From assembly GCF_014287515.2 (NCBI RefSeq), contig NZ_CP092473.1:1577001-1641000 (forward strand): a stretch of 64,000 nt of DNA, written 5' to 3'. A model generated the notes under the pieces. It saw nothing but the letters and a program-made list of their open reading frames with translations, had not been told where the DNA came from and searched no databases. A program made the translations under genes and the position numbers. This DNA is from Roseburia rectibacter (GTDB lineage: Bacteria > Bacillota > Clostridia > Lachnospirales > Lachnospiraceae). Shown in pieces: positions 35,193 through 44,137 of the stretch. The first letter of the stretch is position 1, and each line of letters begins with the position of its first letter.

Positions 35193-37079
35193 ATGAAGCT
35201 GACCGGTATCCATATTAAAAATTTTAAAGCAATCCATGAGATGAAGATCGATAACATTGAAAATGCGCTGATCTTAGTAGGGCAGAATAATACCGGAAAG
35301 ACGACAATCTTAGAGGCGATCCGTGCGGCTTTTGGAGACTATCGCATTTCTTCGGAAGATTTTGACGGGGACAGCGCCAATATCGAGATGGATCTGTCAC
35401 TGGAATTTTTGGATGAAGATCTGAAATGGCTGCATCAGAATGGCGTGGTCAGCCAGTATAAAAGATATGAGACATGGTTTGAAGATTTCTGCAAAAAGCT
35501 GCCTTCTTTTTCGGTAAAAGAAAATAACGAAGAAGGCGGTGCGCTGCAGTTTACCTTTATCGCGCACAGGGATGGATGGGTGCGGTATCAGGATAAGGAG
35601 CACAAAAATAATTCCTGCATCCCACAGATATTTCCAAAGATATACTATCTGGATGCAGAGCGTGATCTAAATCAGCTTCAGGGAGATCTTTTAATGCTTC
35701 AGGAGGATGAGCTGTTAAAGCGGATGCGCGCGGACACCTGTATGTTTAATCAGGCAAAAAAATGCGGCCACTGTTTTTCCTGTATTGGTCTGATCGAGAA
35801 AAAGTCGCCTGCAGAGCTGGATGCATTTGAGACAGCAAAGCTGTTAGATTATAAACTTTACCAGTTGAATCTGGATGAATTTGCGAAAAAAGTAAACCAG
35901 AATTATAAGAAGAACGGCGGACAGGATGAAATCCTTTATTCCATGAACCGCGATGTGGAGCGGATGTTAAAAGTTACGACGGAGATCCATAATCCGGCGC
36001 AGAATCTGACCAGACCGGTAGCGAAGATGGGAAAAGGCATGCGCAGCATTTATATGTTGTCTTTACTTGAGACTTATACGGGGACGAAAGGGCGGATTCC
36101 AAGTATTCTTATGATCGAAGATCCGGAGATATTTCTTCACCCGAAACTTCAGAAGGTTTCCGGTGAGATTTTATACCGTCTGTCCAGAAAAAATCAGGTG
36201 ATTTTTTCCACGCACTCGCCGAATTTGCTGGCAAATTTTAACAGCAGGCAGATAAGACAGATTGTTTTAGATGGCGAAGGATATTCAAAGATGTGTGCAA
36301 AGACGGATGTGAGTGCGATCCTTGAAGACCTTGGTTATACGGCAAATGATCTGATGAATGTGAATTTCGTATTTATCGTGGAAGGCAAGCAGGATAAGAG
36401 CCGTCTGCCGCTTCTGATCCGGAAGTATTATTCAGAGACTTATGATGAAAATGGAAAACTTTCAAGAATTGCGATCATCACGACAAACAGTTGTACAAAT
36501 ATCAAAACTTATGCCAATCTGAAATATATGAATCAGATCTATCTGCGTGACCAGTTTCTGATGATACGTGACGGAGATGGAAAAGACAGGATGGAATTAG
36601 GAAAACAGCTCTGCCGTTATTATGAACAGCGGAGTTTAGAGGATGTCGACACACTGCCAAAGGTAAGACCGGAGAATGTTCTGATCTTAAAATATTATTC
36701 CTTTGAAAACTATTTCTTTAATCCGAAAGTGATGGCGGAACTCGGAGTGGTCGCATCTGAGGAGGCATTTTATGAGACGCTGTTTGATAAATGGAAGGAA
36801 TATCTGTATCGTCTCAGCAGTGGCAGACATCTGACAGAAGTATTAGGATATGAGATGCAGAGTGTATCCGACATTAAAGAACATATGGAGGAGATAAAAA
36901 TCTATCTGCGCGGGCATAACCTGTATGATATTTTTTATGGAAGATACAAAGATCAGGAAGAGGAGCTTTTAAAACGTTATATTGACCTTGCGCCGCAGGA
37001 AGATTTTTCCGATATTTTAGATGCAATCGATCATTTTATTTATTTTGAGAGCAGAAAAAAGGACGGAGATTTCAGATAA
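35193..37079 (+). CDS. OLD-family ATPase-TOPRIM nuclease
   Basis: 628 residues with GGAAGGGAG before the ATG. RecF-like ATPase: Walker A VGQNNTGKTTILEAI near residue 32, Walker B LMIEDPEIFLHP near 308, H-loop STHSPN. Then a TOPRIM domain: FIVEGKQDKSRLP near 396 and RDGDGKD near 463 supply the metal-binding acids. A four-cysteine patch (CMFNQAKKCGHCFSC, about residues 184-198) interrupts the ATPase and could bind zinc. Single-gene class 1 OLD nucleases act in phage defence or DNA repair. It is not next to a UvrD-like helicase, so it is not a Gabija pair. Confidence 0.82.
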   Translation: MKLTGIHIKNFKAIHEMKIDNIENALILVGQNNTGKTTILEAIRAAFGDYRISSEDFDGDSANIEMDLSLEFLDEDLKWLHQNGVVSQYKRYETWFEDFCKKLPSFSVKENNEEGGALQFTFIAHRDGWVRYQDKEHKNNSCIPQIFPKIYYLDAERDLNQLQGDLLMLQEDELLKRMRADTCMFNQAKKCGHCFSCIGLIEKKSPAELDAFETAKLLDYKLYQLNLDEFAKKVNQNYKKNGGQDEILYSMNRDVERMLKVTTEIHNPAQNLTRPVAKMGKGMRSIYMLSLLETYTGTKGRIPSILMIEDPEIFLHPKLQKVSGEILYRLSRKNQVIFSTHSPNLLANFNSRQIRQIVLDGEGYSKMCAKTDVSAILEDLGYTANDLMNVNFVFIVEGKQDKSRLPLLIRKYYSETYDENGKLSRIAIITTNSCTNIKTYANLKYMNQIYLRDQFLMIRDGDGKDRMELGKQLCRYYEQRSLEDVDTLPKVRPENVLILKYYSFENYFFNPKVMAELGVVASEEAFYETLFDKWKEYLYRLSSGRHLTEVLGYEMQSVSDIKEHMEEIKIYLRGHNLYDIFYGRYKDQEEELLKRYIDLAPQEDFSDILDAIDHFIYFESRKKDGDFR

Positions 37080-37092
37080 TATGAAGAACATA

Positions 37093-37131
37093 GTGTGAAA
37101 AATACATTTTTCACACGCAAGATTTGTGCTT
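37093..37131. repeat. Dispersed 39-bp hairpin repeat, copy C
   Basis: GTGTGAAAAATACATTTTTC then ACACGCAAGATTTGTGCTT. A second hairpin follows (AACGCTGTTTTTATT / AAAAAACAGCG, about 37157-37184), then AAGAATGGAGATT before the MATE gene. Confidence 0.75.
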
Positions 37132-37217
37132 CTCACAAACTTGTGATGCAAATAAAAACGCTGTTTTTATTGAAAAAACAGCGCAAGAATGGAGATTAAT
37201 ATGGAGATAAAAATAAA

Positions 37218-38564
37218 ATGAAACGAAATGGTGCAAATCTGACAGATGGAAAACCAGTAAAACTGATCTTACAGTTTGCGATTCCGGTGTTTTTAGGCAA
37301 TTTATTTCAGCTTTTTTATGGGTTGATCGATACAAAAATCGTTGGGAGCACGCTTGGCGAGGGCGCACTTGCAGCAGTCGGTTCTGTCTCAATCCTTTAT
37401 AACCTGTTAACCGGTTTCTTTAATGGAATGACACTTGGATTTTCGGTTGTGACTGCAAGGTATTTTGGAGCAGGAGACACAGAAAAATTAAAAAGAAGTG
37501 TTGCGGGAACGATTCTCTTAGGATTTATAACGGCAGCCATACTGGTAACAGGAGTGTTTGTATTCTTACGACCGCTTCTTACGGTAATGCATGTGCCGGC
37601 AGAACAAAAAGAGATGGCGTATACTTATATCAGTATTCTGGTGCTCGGCATGTTCGTAACGCTTGCTTATAATATGTGTGCAAATGTCCTGCGCGCAATC
37701 GGGGATTCCATGACACCACTGATCTTTTTGATCTTAGCGGCGGTGCTGAATGTGATTTTAGATTATGTATGTATTCTGGTATTTTCCATGGGCGTTGGCG
37801 GAGCGGCAGTGGCGACTGTGATCTCGCAGGTCGTATCGGTGGTACTCTGTGTGATACATATCAAAAAGCATTTCCCAATCCTTCAGGTGGAGCGCAGACA
37901 TTTTAAACTGAACAAATCAGAAGTATTTGCGATGCTGTCCGGCGGGCTTTCCATGGGAATGATGTCGAGCCTTGTAAATCTTGGAACACTGATCTTACAG
38001 ACCGGGATCAATACACTTGGAACATCTGTGATCGTGGCACATACAGCGGCAAGAAAAATATTCGAGATATGGGGACTCCCGGTCACAGTACTTGGTTCTA
38101 CCATGGCAACATACAGCGGGCAGAATTATGGTGCCGGAAAATATGACAGGATTACTTCCGGGTTAAAGGCAGCGTTGCTGCTCGGATGTGGCTGGGCAGT
38201 GATGGTAATGATCATGGCGTATACGATTGCCGGTTATCTGGTCAGTTTTATCGCAAGTACACAGAATGCAGAAATCTTGTACTGGGGAACGACCTATCTG
38301 CGGGTGGACATGCTCTTTGAAATGGTCTGTGTGTGGATCGTGATCCTGCGGAATACGATGCAGGGCGTGGGAGATTATAAGACACCGATACTTTCAAGTT
38401 TTATAGAAATGATATGTAAGATCGTGTTTACAGCGGTCTTTGTCCGGTATTTCGGTTACTGGGGTGTCATCTGGACAGAACCGGTCACATGGATCATCAT
38501 GGTGATACCTTTGATCGTAATGCTGATAAAAAATCCCGTGTTTCATCAAAGGAAAACAAAGTAG
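37218..38564 (+). CDS. MATE-family efflux transporter
   Basis: 448 residues, about 12 membrane segments. The start NLTDGKPVKLILQFAIPVFLG-type sequence and LFQLFYGLIDTKIVGSTLG are the typical MATE N-terminus; the repeat in the second half begins near residue 235. Full length for the family (about 450). GGAG lies 11 bases before the ATG, a somewhat long spacing; an upstream ATG at 37201 runs quickly into a stop. It exports drugs or metabolites using Na+ or H+. The repeat element in its leader may control it. Confidence 0.85.
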   Translation: MKRNGANLTDGKPVKLILQFAIPVFLGNLFQLFYGLIDTKIVGSTLGEGALAAVGSVSILYNLLTGFFNGMTLGFSVVTARYFGAGDTEKLKRSVAGTILLGFITAAILVTGVFVFLRPLLTVMHVPAEQKEMAYTYISILVLGMFVTLAYNMCANVLRAIGDSMTPLIFLILAAVLNVILDYVCILVFSMGVGGAAVATVISQVVSVVLCVIHIKKHFPILQVERRHFKLNKSEVFAMLSGGLSMGMMSSLVNLGTLILQTGINTLGTSVIVAHTAARKIFEIWGLPVTVLGSTMATYSGQNYGAGKYDRITSGLKAALLLGCGWAVMVMIMAYTIAGYLVSFIASTQNAEILYWGTTYLRVDMLFEMVCVWIVILRNTMQGVGDYKTPILSSFIEMICKIVFTAVFVRYFGYWGVIWTEPVTWIIMVIPLIVMLIKNPVFHQRKTK

Positions 38565-38644
38565 AAAACCTAGTATGATCAGAAAAACAGCAATTTGCAT
38601 TGGCAAATATCTTAGCAGTAAATTGCATGGAAATGAGGAGCATT

Positions 38645-39499
38645 ATGAAAAAACAAGTGAATTATATAGAGATTATGAAGGAGACTGCGATCTTAACAGC
38701 AGCAGTGGCGATCATTGCGGCGGCAGTGTATTTTTTTCTGGTGCCAAGTCATGCATCTGTCAGCAGTATCTCCGGTCTTGGAATCGTGCTTTCAAATTTC
38801 ATTCAGCTGCCGTTGTCGGCGATCACCATGATTTTGAACGTGGTGCTTCTTATCATCGGCTTTTTTACCTGTGGAAGGGAATTTGGAGTGAAAACTGTCT
38901 ATACAAGCATCATGCTTCCGGTATTTTTAGGTGTATTTGAAAGAGTTTTTCCTGATTTCGGATCGATGACAGACAGTCAGGAACTGGATGTATTATGCTA
39001 TATTTTAGTAGTCAGTGTGGGGTTAAGTATTTTATTTAACCGTAACGCATCGTCAGGAGGACTCGATATCGTGGCAAAGATCATGAATAAATATCTGCAT
39101 ATGGATCTCGGAAGGGCAATGTCTGTATCAGGAATGTGTGTTGCACTTTCAGCAGCCTTTGTTTATGATAAAAAGACAGTGGTACTCAGTATTTTAGGAA
39201 CTTATTTTAATGGAATTATCTTAGATCATTTCATTTTTGATTATAATATCAAACGCCGTGTATGCATTATTACAGAGAAGGAAGAGGAACTCCGTAATTT
39301 TATCATCAATGATCTGCACAGCGGGGCAACAATCTATGAATCAATCGGTGCTTACAATATGCAGAAACGCAACGAGATTATTACCATCGTGGATAAAAAT
39401 GAGTATCAGAAATTAATGAATTATATGAATCATGAAGATCCGAAAGCATTTATTACGGTGTATCATGTGTCGGATATCCGGTATCAGCCGAAAGGGTAA
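38645..39499 (+). CDS. YitT-family membrane protein (DUF161 + DUF2179)
   Basis: 284 residues from the ATG at 38645 (GAGGAG just upstream). Five to six membrane segments with the family pattern LFNRNASSGGLDIVAKIMNKY in the middle. The C-terminal 75 residues are the soluble DUF2179 domain (RRVCIITEKEEELRNFIIND, then KRNEIITIVDKNEYQKL). The molecular function of YitT proteins is not established. A small palindrome ATTTGC-ATTG-GCAAAT (38592-38607) lies in the leader. Confidence 0.85.
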   Translation: MKKQVNYIEIMKETAILTAAVAIIAAAVYFFLVPSHASVSSISGLGIVLSNFIQLPLSAITMILNVVLLIIGFFTCGREFGVKTVYTSIMLPVFLGVFERVFPDFGSMTDSQELDVLCYILVVSVGLSILFNRNASSGGLDIVAKIMNKYLHMDLGRAMSVSGMCVALSAAFVYDKKTVVLSILGTYFNGIILDHFIFDYNIKRRVCIITEKEEELRNFIINDLHSGATIYESIGAYNMQKRNEIITIVDKNEYQKLMNYMNHEDPKAFITVYHVSDIRYQPKG

Positions 39500-39509
39500 G
39501 GTGCAGTGA

Positions 39510-40649
39510 ATGGAAAAATGGGATGTTACCATACATAAGTTATTCAGTAAAGATCCAGATGATGAAAAAGAGAATGTGACACAGAATATTTATGTATTCC
39601 GTTTTATTATATTCTGCATTGCTGTCTATTCTGTGGAAATGTTGTTAAACTGCGCTGGAATTTTTATTGTTGATAAAACGATTTTTGCAAGAGGTTATTT
39701 TACCGGGTGCTTTTTAGCTGTCCTGTATATTGTGATTTTGCTGTTGTTATGACTTGAGCATCCATTGACAAAGTATGTCAGTATAACATCGATCAGCCTC
39801 ATTATCATGGCTGCCAGTATTTCACTGACATATCACATGGTCATTATTATTGTGGTGCCGATCATCATAGCAGGCATGTATACGTCGAAACGTCTATCCA
39901 TCTATACATTTGTGCTTACGGTTTTTTCGATTATAGTCAGCACTTATGCCGGGTATTATTATGGTGTTTGTGATGCAAATATGGTGCTGCTTACCACGAG
40001 CTCTTTAGATAATTCTTCACAAAACGGTATTTTTCTATTGAATCAGGTTAACGATGATCCGGGTATGACGATTGCGTTATATTATGTACTGCCGCGTTGT
40101 CTCATGGCGATTTCATTTGTGTTTGTATCGAACATTGTAAACAAGGTGATACGGAAATCATTGAAAAGTGCAATGAAGATGGAGCAGAAGGCTGCAACGG
40201 ATGAGATGACCGGACTCTATAATAAAAATAAACTTCTTTCGATCATTGAGAAAAGGACGTATGATTACCAGCAGATCGCTGTTATTTACTGGGACATTAA
40301 CCGCTTAAAGCATGTGAACGATACTTATGGGCATTTTGCAGGCGACCAGATGATCGTAAAAACAGCGCAGTCAATACGGATTGCTTTAGGTGACACCGGT
40401 ATGGCATTCCGGTACGGTGGTGATGAAATGCTTGCACTTATTCCCGGAGGAACCGGTGAAACGGCAGAAAAGATGATAAAAATCTGGAAACAGACACTTG
40501 CAGCCGTGCAGGTGGACTGTGAAATACCGATCACCGCAGCAGTCGGTTATTCGATTGGCGAACATGAAAAGTTAAAAAATGTGATCGCGGCGGCAGATCG
40601 GAATATGTATGTATGCAAGGCTGCAGACAAAAAAGTATCTGAAAAATAA
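39510..40649 (+). pseudogene. Membrane GGDEF protein interrupted by an in-frame TGA
   Basis: One frame covers the whole interval except for a TGA at 39750-39752. Before it are 80 codons with two membrane segments; after it several more, then a GGDEF domain (TDEMTGLYNKNKLLS, WDINRLKHVNDTYGH, RYGGDEML). The signature reads GGDEM instead of GGDEF; the nearby DxLT-type N-terminal motif is kept. Without the stop this would be a 379-residue diguanylate cyclase. A restart at the TTG at 39765 lacks a ribosome site. Either a recent nonsense mutation or a sequence error. Confidence 0.7.
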
Positions 40650-40675
40650 AAAGTGAAAAAATTGAAAGAAAATAC

Positions 40676-40706
40676 TTGACTTGAAGTTCACTTCATGGAA
40701 TATGCT
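40676..40706 (+). promoter_or_regulatory. MerR-type promoter (19-bp spacer with dyad)
   Basis: TTGACT (40676-40681) and TATGCT (40701-40706) are 19 bases apart, and the dyad TGAAGT-TC-ACTTCA (40682-40695) fills the spacer. A long spacer with a central dyad is the hallmark of MerR-family activation. The gene behind it is broken. Confidence 0.6.
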
Positions 40707-40730
40707 CTTCGGAAAAAGGAGGTATCATTC

Positions 40731-40895
40731 ATGATGACAGATAAAATGATAACATTAAATAATGGTGTAAAGATTCCACAGCTTGGACTTGGAACATGGT
40801 TTATTGAAGACAATGCGGCAGCAGAGGCAGTGAAAGCGGCAGTCAGCCTTGATACCGTCATATCGATACGGCACAGGCTTACGGAAATGAAGTGA
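40731..40895 (+). pseudogene. Aldo/keto reductase, N-terminal fragment with frameshift
   Basis: AAAGGAGGT precedes an ATG and the typical start ITLNNGVKIPQLGLGTWFIE. After SL (about 40850) one G is missing: in the shifted frame the text continues YRHIDTAQAYGNEV, exactly as in intact aldo/keto reductases. The gene ends after about 55 codons at a structured element. Clearly dead. Confidence 0.75.
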
Positions 40896-41055
40896 TATGT
40901 TGTGAAGTGTAGATGTCAGATTTCCCAAAACAGTGTTGTTTAGCGGAAACCTCCATCTGCTAGTCAAATGCAAGCATTTGACTCTCGCGACATTCGCCAA
41001 ATTGACACGCCAGCGTGTCAGCTTGGCTCATTGTTCGCGGATATAACACAACATA
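40896..41055. mobile_element. Short structured element with inverted ends, MITE-like
   Basis: TATGTTGTG (40896-40904) and CACAACATA (41047-41055) are inverted ends. Inside are two perfect hairpins, GTCAAATGC-AA-GCATTTGAC (40963-40982) and GACACGC-CA-GCGTGTC (41004-41019). No coding frame. No target duplication is evident, so the mobile nature is only suspected. It sits where the reductase gene breaks off. Confidence 0.35.
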
Positions 41056-41163
41056 GGCGGCTGGCTCATTTGTGGTGAATGATAGATTGCAGATGTTGTA
41101 TTAAGAAGGTGATACTCTTTTAATTGAAACTGTAAACATTTAGCACAAAGGAAGGAGCAGCGT

Positions 41164-41313
41164 ATGGAGTTAACATATCATTGGGAAGGCGATGTATTGA
41201 TTCCAGATTTGGAATTGGAAGATGGAAGCAATTATCAGATTGGCAAATATGGCAGAATGCGACAGAGGTATTCTGATTTCGTCACAAAAGGAAAGAGATT
41301 TTGTAAATACTAA
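41164..41313 (+). pseudogene. TnpV N-terminal fragment
   Basis: GGAAGGAG precedes an ATG and LTYHWEGDVLIPDLEL, GKYGRMRQRY, the diagnostic start of transposon-encoded TnpV. After about 35 codons the sequence switches to another gene and the frame ends after 14 unrelated residues. TnpV accompanies Tn4451-like elements. Confidence 0.65.
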
Positions 41314-41809
41314 CTACGACGACATTAAGCAGGTATTCAGCATATGGATATGTATGAACATGGATGATAACAGCTTAAGCCACATCCATTTGACAAAAGA
41401 TGAGATGTTAAAACCATGTAACTGGAAAGGTAATCTCGATCTGTTAAACATTGTGTTAATAGGAATCACAAATGAGATTCCGGAACATGATGAAAAATAT
41501 GAAATGCACCGGTTGATTGGAGCATTACTTTCAAGTGAATTGAAAGAACAGGAAAAATTGGATATTATAGAACATGAATATAATATTCCAATCAGTCAAG
41601 AATTCAGAGAGGATGTGAGAATTATGTGTAATCTGAGTACAGGAATTGAAGAAAGAGCTACTGAAAAAGCTACTGAAAAAACAAGCGAAAAGTTTATTCT
41701 GAATATGTATAAAAAGGGTTATACATTGGATCAGATCGCAGATGTAGCTGAAACAGGTGTTGATGAAGTTGAGGCGATTATTAAGAAGAGAGAGTCTGCA
41801 ATGGCGTAA
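41262..41809 (+). pseudogene. Rpn-type PD-(D/E)XK nuclease/transposase, C-terminal fragment
   Basis: About 180 codons starting at the TnpV junction: LISSQKERDFVNTNYDDIKQ, VFSIWICMN, then a helical regulatory end (MCNLSTGIEERATEKATEKT, YKKGYTLDQIADVAETGVDEV). These match the C-terminal two thirds of the Rpn/transposase_31 family; the catalytic N-terminus is missing. An upstream in-frame ATG at 41222 lies in TnpV sequence read in another frame. Confidence 0.6.
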
Positions 41810-41829
41810 CTATCATTAGCAAAAATAAG

Positions 41830-41876
41830 AGACGGCAAATCGTCAACAAGTTGTTGATGATTTGCCGTCTTTGTTT
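41830..41876. terminator. Strong terminator between convergent genes
   Basis: A 20-base stem with one G-U pair (41830-41849 and 41851-41870, AGACGGCAAATC/GATTTGCCGTCT) is followed by TTGTTTTG. Confidence 0.8.
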
Positions 41877-41888
41877 TGTATATTGGAG

Positions 41889-42791
41889 CTATTCTTCTTT
41901 TTTCTTAACCCTTGTCTTATAGACATTATACTGATTCTTGCATTTCGGAGAGCAGAACTCATTTCCCTTACGGCTTGCGATAAATGCCCTGCCACAGTGC
42001 TTACACAGCTCCATATCGCAGTCAGAATCCGTAAGCATAAAAGAAAAGCACATCTGGATCATGACGAGCAGGGAATGGAAGTTCCATACGATAACCGGGG
42101 CATTTTCCACTAATGAGATATGGTAAGTCGGGGATATTCCGCCAAATGCAGACATACCCTGACGATACAGGTTTTTTGTCTGTTCATCAAGACTGTCGTA
42201 GTCCATATAATATAAGAAACTTGTGGTAAAGGTAAATGCCCAGTCGGAAAATTCTTTCACCAGCCAGTCATAGCGTTCTGCATATTCCTTCTGAAAACTC
42301 ATCGTAACAGCCTGTGGATTCTTTCCCGTTGCAAGTGCGATTGCAATGCCATTCCTGTCAGATACTGACCAACTGGATTCTATCCCTTTTTTATGAAAAT
42401 CCATCTTATCAAACGGATAAAAGTAATCGAGATAACTTTCTGTTGATAGAGATTCTTCTTTAATAAAGTGGTTTTTCGGAAGATATACAGATTCATAGGT
42501 GATAAATTCCGCAGTTGTCGGAAGTGCAGTCATAAAGCCTAAAAATCCGTAGGAATTGATGAAACGAAGTACCATACTTTTCAGTTCATCTTCAGGCGCT
42601 TTATGCATGACCTACAAACCGATGTTGACAGCATCCAGTACAAGTGATTCTGCATCTTTCATAGGATTATACATTTCTGGTTTGGCATCCGCAGATACTA
42701 CAATATACAATGTTCCATCTTCGGCAGTGCTGTATTCATAACTACTGTACCGTATCCATGGGGAACTGGTATGTTCAAATAGATTTTTCAT
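41889..42791 (-). pseudogene. Zinc-ribbon protein (DUF6076-like) with in-frame TAG
   Basis: The minus-strand frame starts at 42791 (GGAG eight bases upstream), reads 59 codons, meets TAG (42614-42612) and then continues in the same frame for 240 codons. The C-terminus holds a CKHC...CSPKC zinc-ribbon (residues about 265-290) like those of the DUF6076 group; the rest is alpha-helical. The later ATG at 42608 has no good ribosome site. One nonsense change is the simplest reading. These proteins are common in mobile regions of Lachnospiraceae; function unknown. Confidence 0.6.
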
Positions 42792-43004
42792 GAAAAGACT
42801 CCAATCTGATTTAACTGGAATCAGAGCAATCGTCTGAAATTCAATTCGTATAACTTCTATATAAAGAAACTGTAATCTATTAACAATTCTATTCGATTAC
42901 ACATTATAGGTCAAGGGTTATCATTCTGAAATTTCAACGCAATTTTTTTTTGACAAAACATTAAAAGTATCATATTACCCTGTTATATATTTCAGGCAGC
43001 ATAG

Positions 43005-43670
43005 TCACTGTTTTTCAGAATTCTTTTCGTCTTTAGTTCTTGCCCCATTTTCAAGAAAATATTTTTCGTCCAATGTAAGTGTCCAAGGCAGATGAAGCAG
43101 CCTTGTTTCAATAGCAGTCTTATATTTCTTTATTATCTGCTTTATGGCAGTTTCCCTTACACCATGCACATTGCGGTCAGTCTTTCCATTCAGCTCAGCG
43201 TATTGGAGAGTGGAGTATGACCGGACAATCACATAGTACAAAAGCTGTTTCTGGTGTTCCTTCATATTCTTTAATATCAGGCATAAATCCTGACTGCGTA
43301 CAAGCTCATGGATGTAATCCGGCTCATCAAAGATATAATCAATAAAATCGCCGGCAAGTATCTGTTGCCACAGCACCATATCATAGTTGGCATTACCGGG
43401 CAGGATATAATCAGAGGCGTGCCATTCAAGCGGTACTTCAGAGCGTCCGATTTCATGGTAGCGCTCTCTGCGTTCCCTGTTGTCATCAAGTTTATCCCAC
43501 CACGATATAACATTTGCAAATTCTTCCTCGGTTCGTGCAGTTTCTTCAAGACGGCTGATTGCCAATGCACGGGCTTCCCTGTGCAGCATAGTTTTCTCAC
43601 TGGAAGAATCGTTGTATTCCGGTATTAAGTTTTGTTTGCGGAAAGCTTTTAGTTCCTCATATTTTGGCAA
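43005..43670 (-). CDS. Sigma-70-like factor of a mobile element
   Basis: 221 residues from a TTG at 43670 with AAGGA upstream. The N-terminal part is helical and charged. Residues 130-185 resemble sigma region 4: LILKNMKEHQKQLLYYVIVR, then YSTLQYAELNGKTDRNVHG as helix-turn-helix. Such proteins occur beside integrases of transposons and ICEs in Clostridia. It is divergent from tnpW and tnpX, so it may regulate excision. The 43671-43888 gap between them has a small hairpin (GCTTCG/CGAAGC near 43830) and no gene. Confidence 0.55.
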   Translation of the reverse strand: MPKYEELKAFRKQNLIPEYNDSSSEKTMLHREARALAISRLEETARTEEEFANVISWWDKLDDNRERRERYHEIGRSEVPLEWHASDYILPGNANYDMVLWQQILAGDFIDYIFDEPDYIHELVRSQDLCLILKNMKEHQKQLLYYVIVRSYSTLQYAELNGKTDRNVHGVRETAIKQIIKKYKTAIETRLLHLPWTLTLDEKYFLENGARTKDEKNSEKQ

Positions 43671-43894
43671 TTTAATCAGTCCTTAAAAATTTTTTCAAAA
43701 ATAATTTCAAAACACTTCCGATTTTGTAGCCGTATTTCTCCTATTAGTGAAGAGAGTAATTCTTTTTATCACTAAAGCAATTACAGAAAGGAGCAAAAAG
43801 GATATGAAGTATGGATAAACAAAAGCTTCGGTTACACGAAGCGGAAGCATGAAACAATTATAATTTTTATCAGAGAGAAAGGCAAGGATTGATT

Positions 43895-44137
43895 ATGGAG
43901 GCAGAAAAACTAAATAATGGCGATAGAAAGTCCGGCTCATGTGAAGCTGGATTTTTTTATCGCAGGATTGGTGGGACAGTTTACAAAATCAGGGTATTAA
44001 CGAGTAAAAACAGTACAGATACCTTTTCGGGCAAGATTTCCCACATTATTTCAAGAGAGGTGCTGACAGAGAAAGCGGATTATGATAAGATAGAGCTACC
44101 ACAAATAAGTCAGTTGCCGGAAGGGAGTTCGGCATGA
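43895..44137 (+). CDS. Transposon-encoded protein TnpW
   Basis: 80 residues from the ATG at 43895 (AAGGA six bases upstream). The sequence FFYRRIGGTVYKIRVLTS, then DTFSGKISHIISREV is the TnpW pattern of Tn4451/Tn4453-like elements. It overlaps the recombinase gene by four bases (ATGA), so translation is coupled. Its role is unknown. Confidence 0.75.
   Translation: MEAEKLNNGDRKSGSCEAGFFYRRIGGTVYKIRVLTSKNSTDTFSGKISHIISREVLTEKADYDKIELPQISQLPEGSSA

Noticed and set aside
35193..37079. Gabija GajA
   Set aside because: An OLD-type nuclease is present, but no UvrD/GajB helicase gene is adjacent.
39750..39752. TGA read as selenocysteine in the GGDEF gene
   Set aside because: The position is in a membrane linker, no hairpin like a SECIS element follows, and the family has no selenoproteins.
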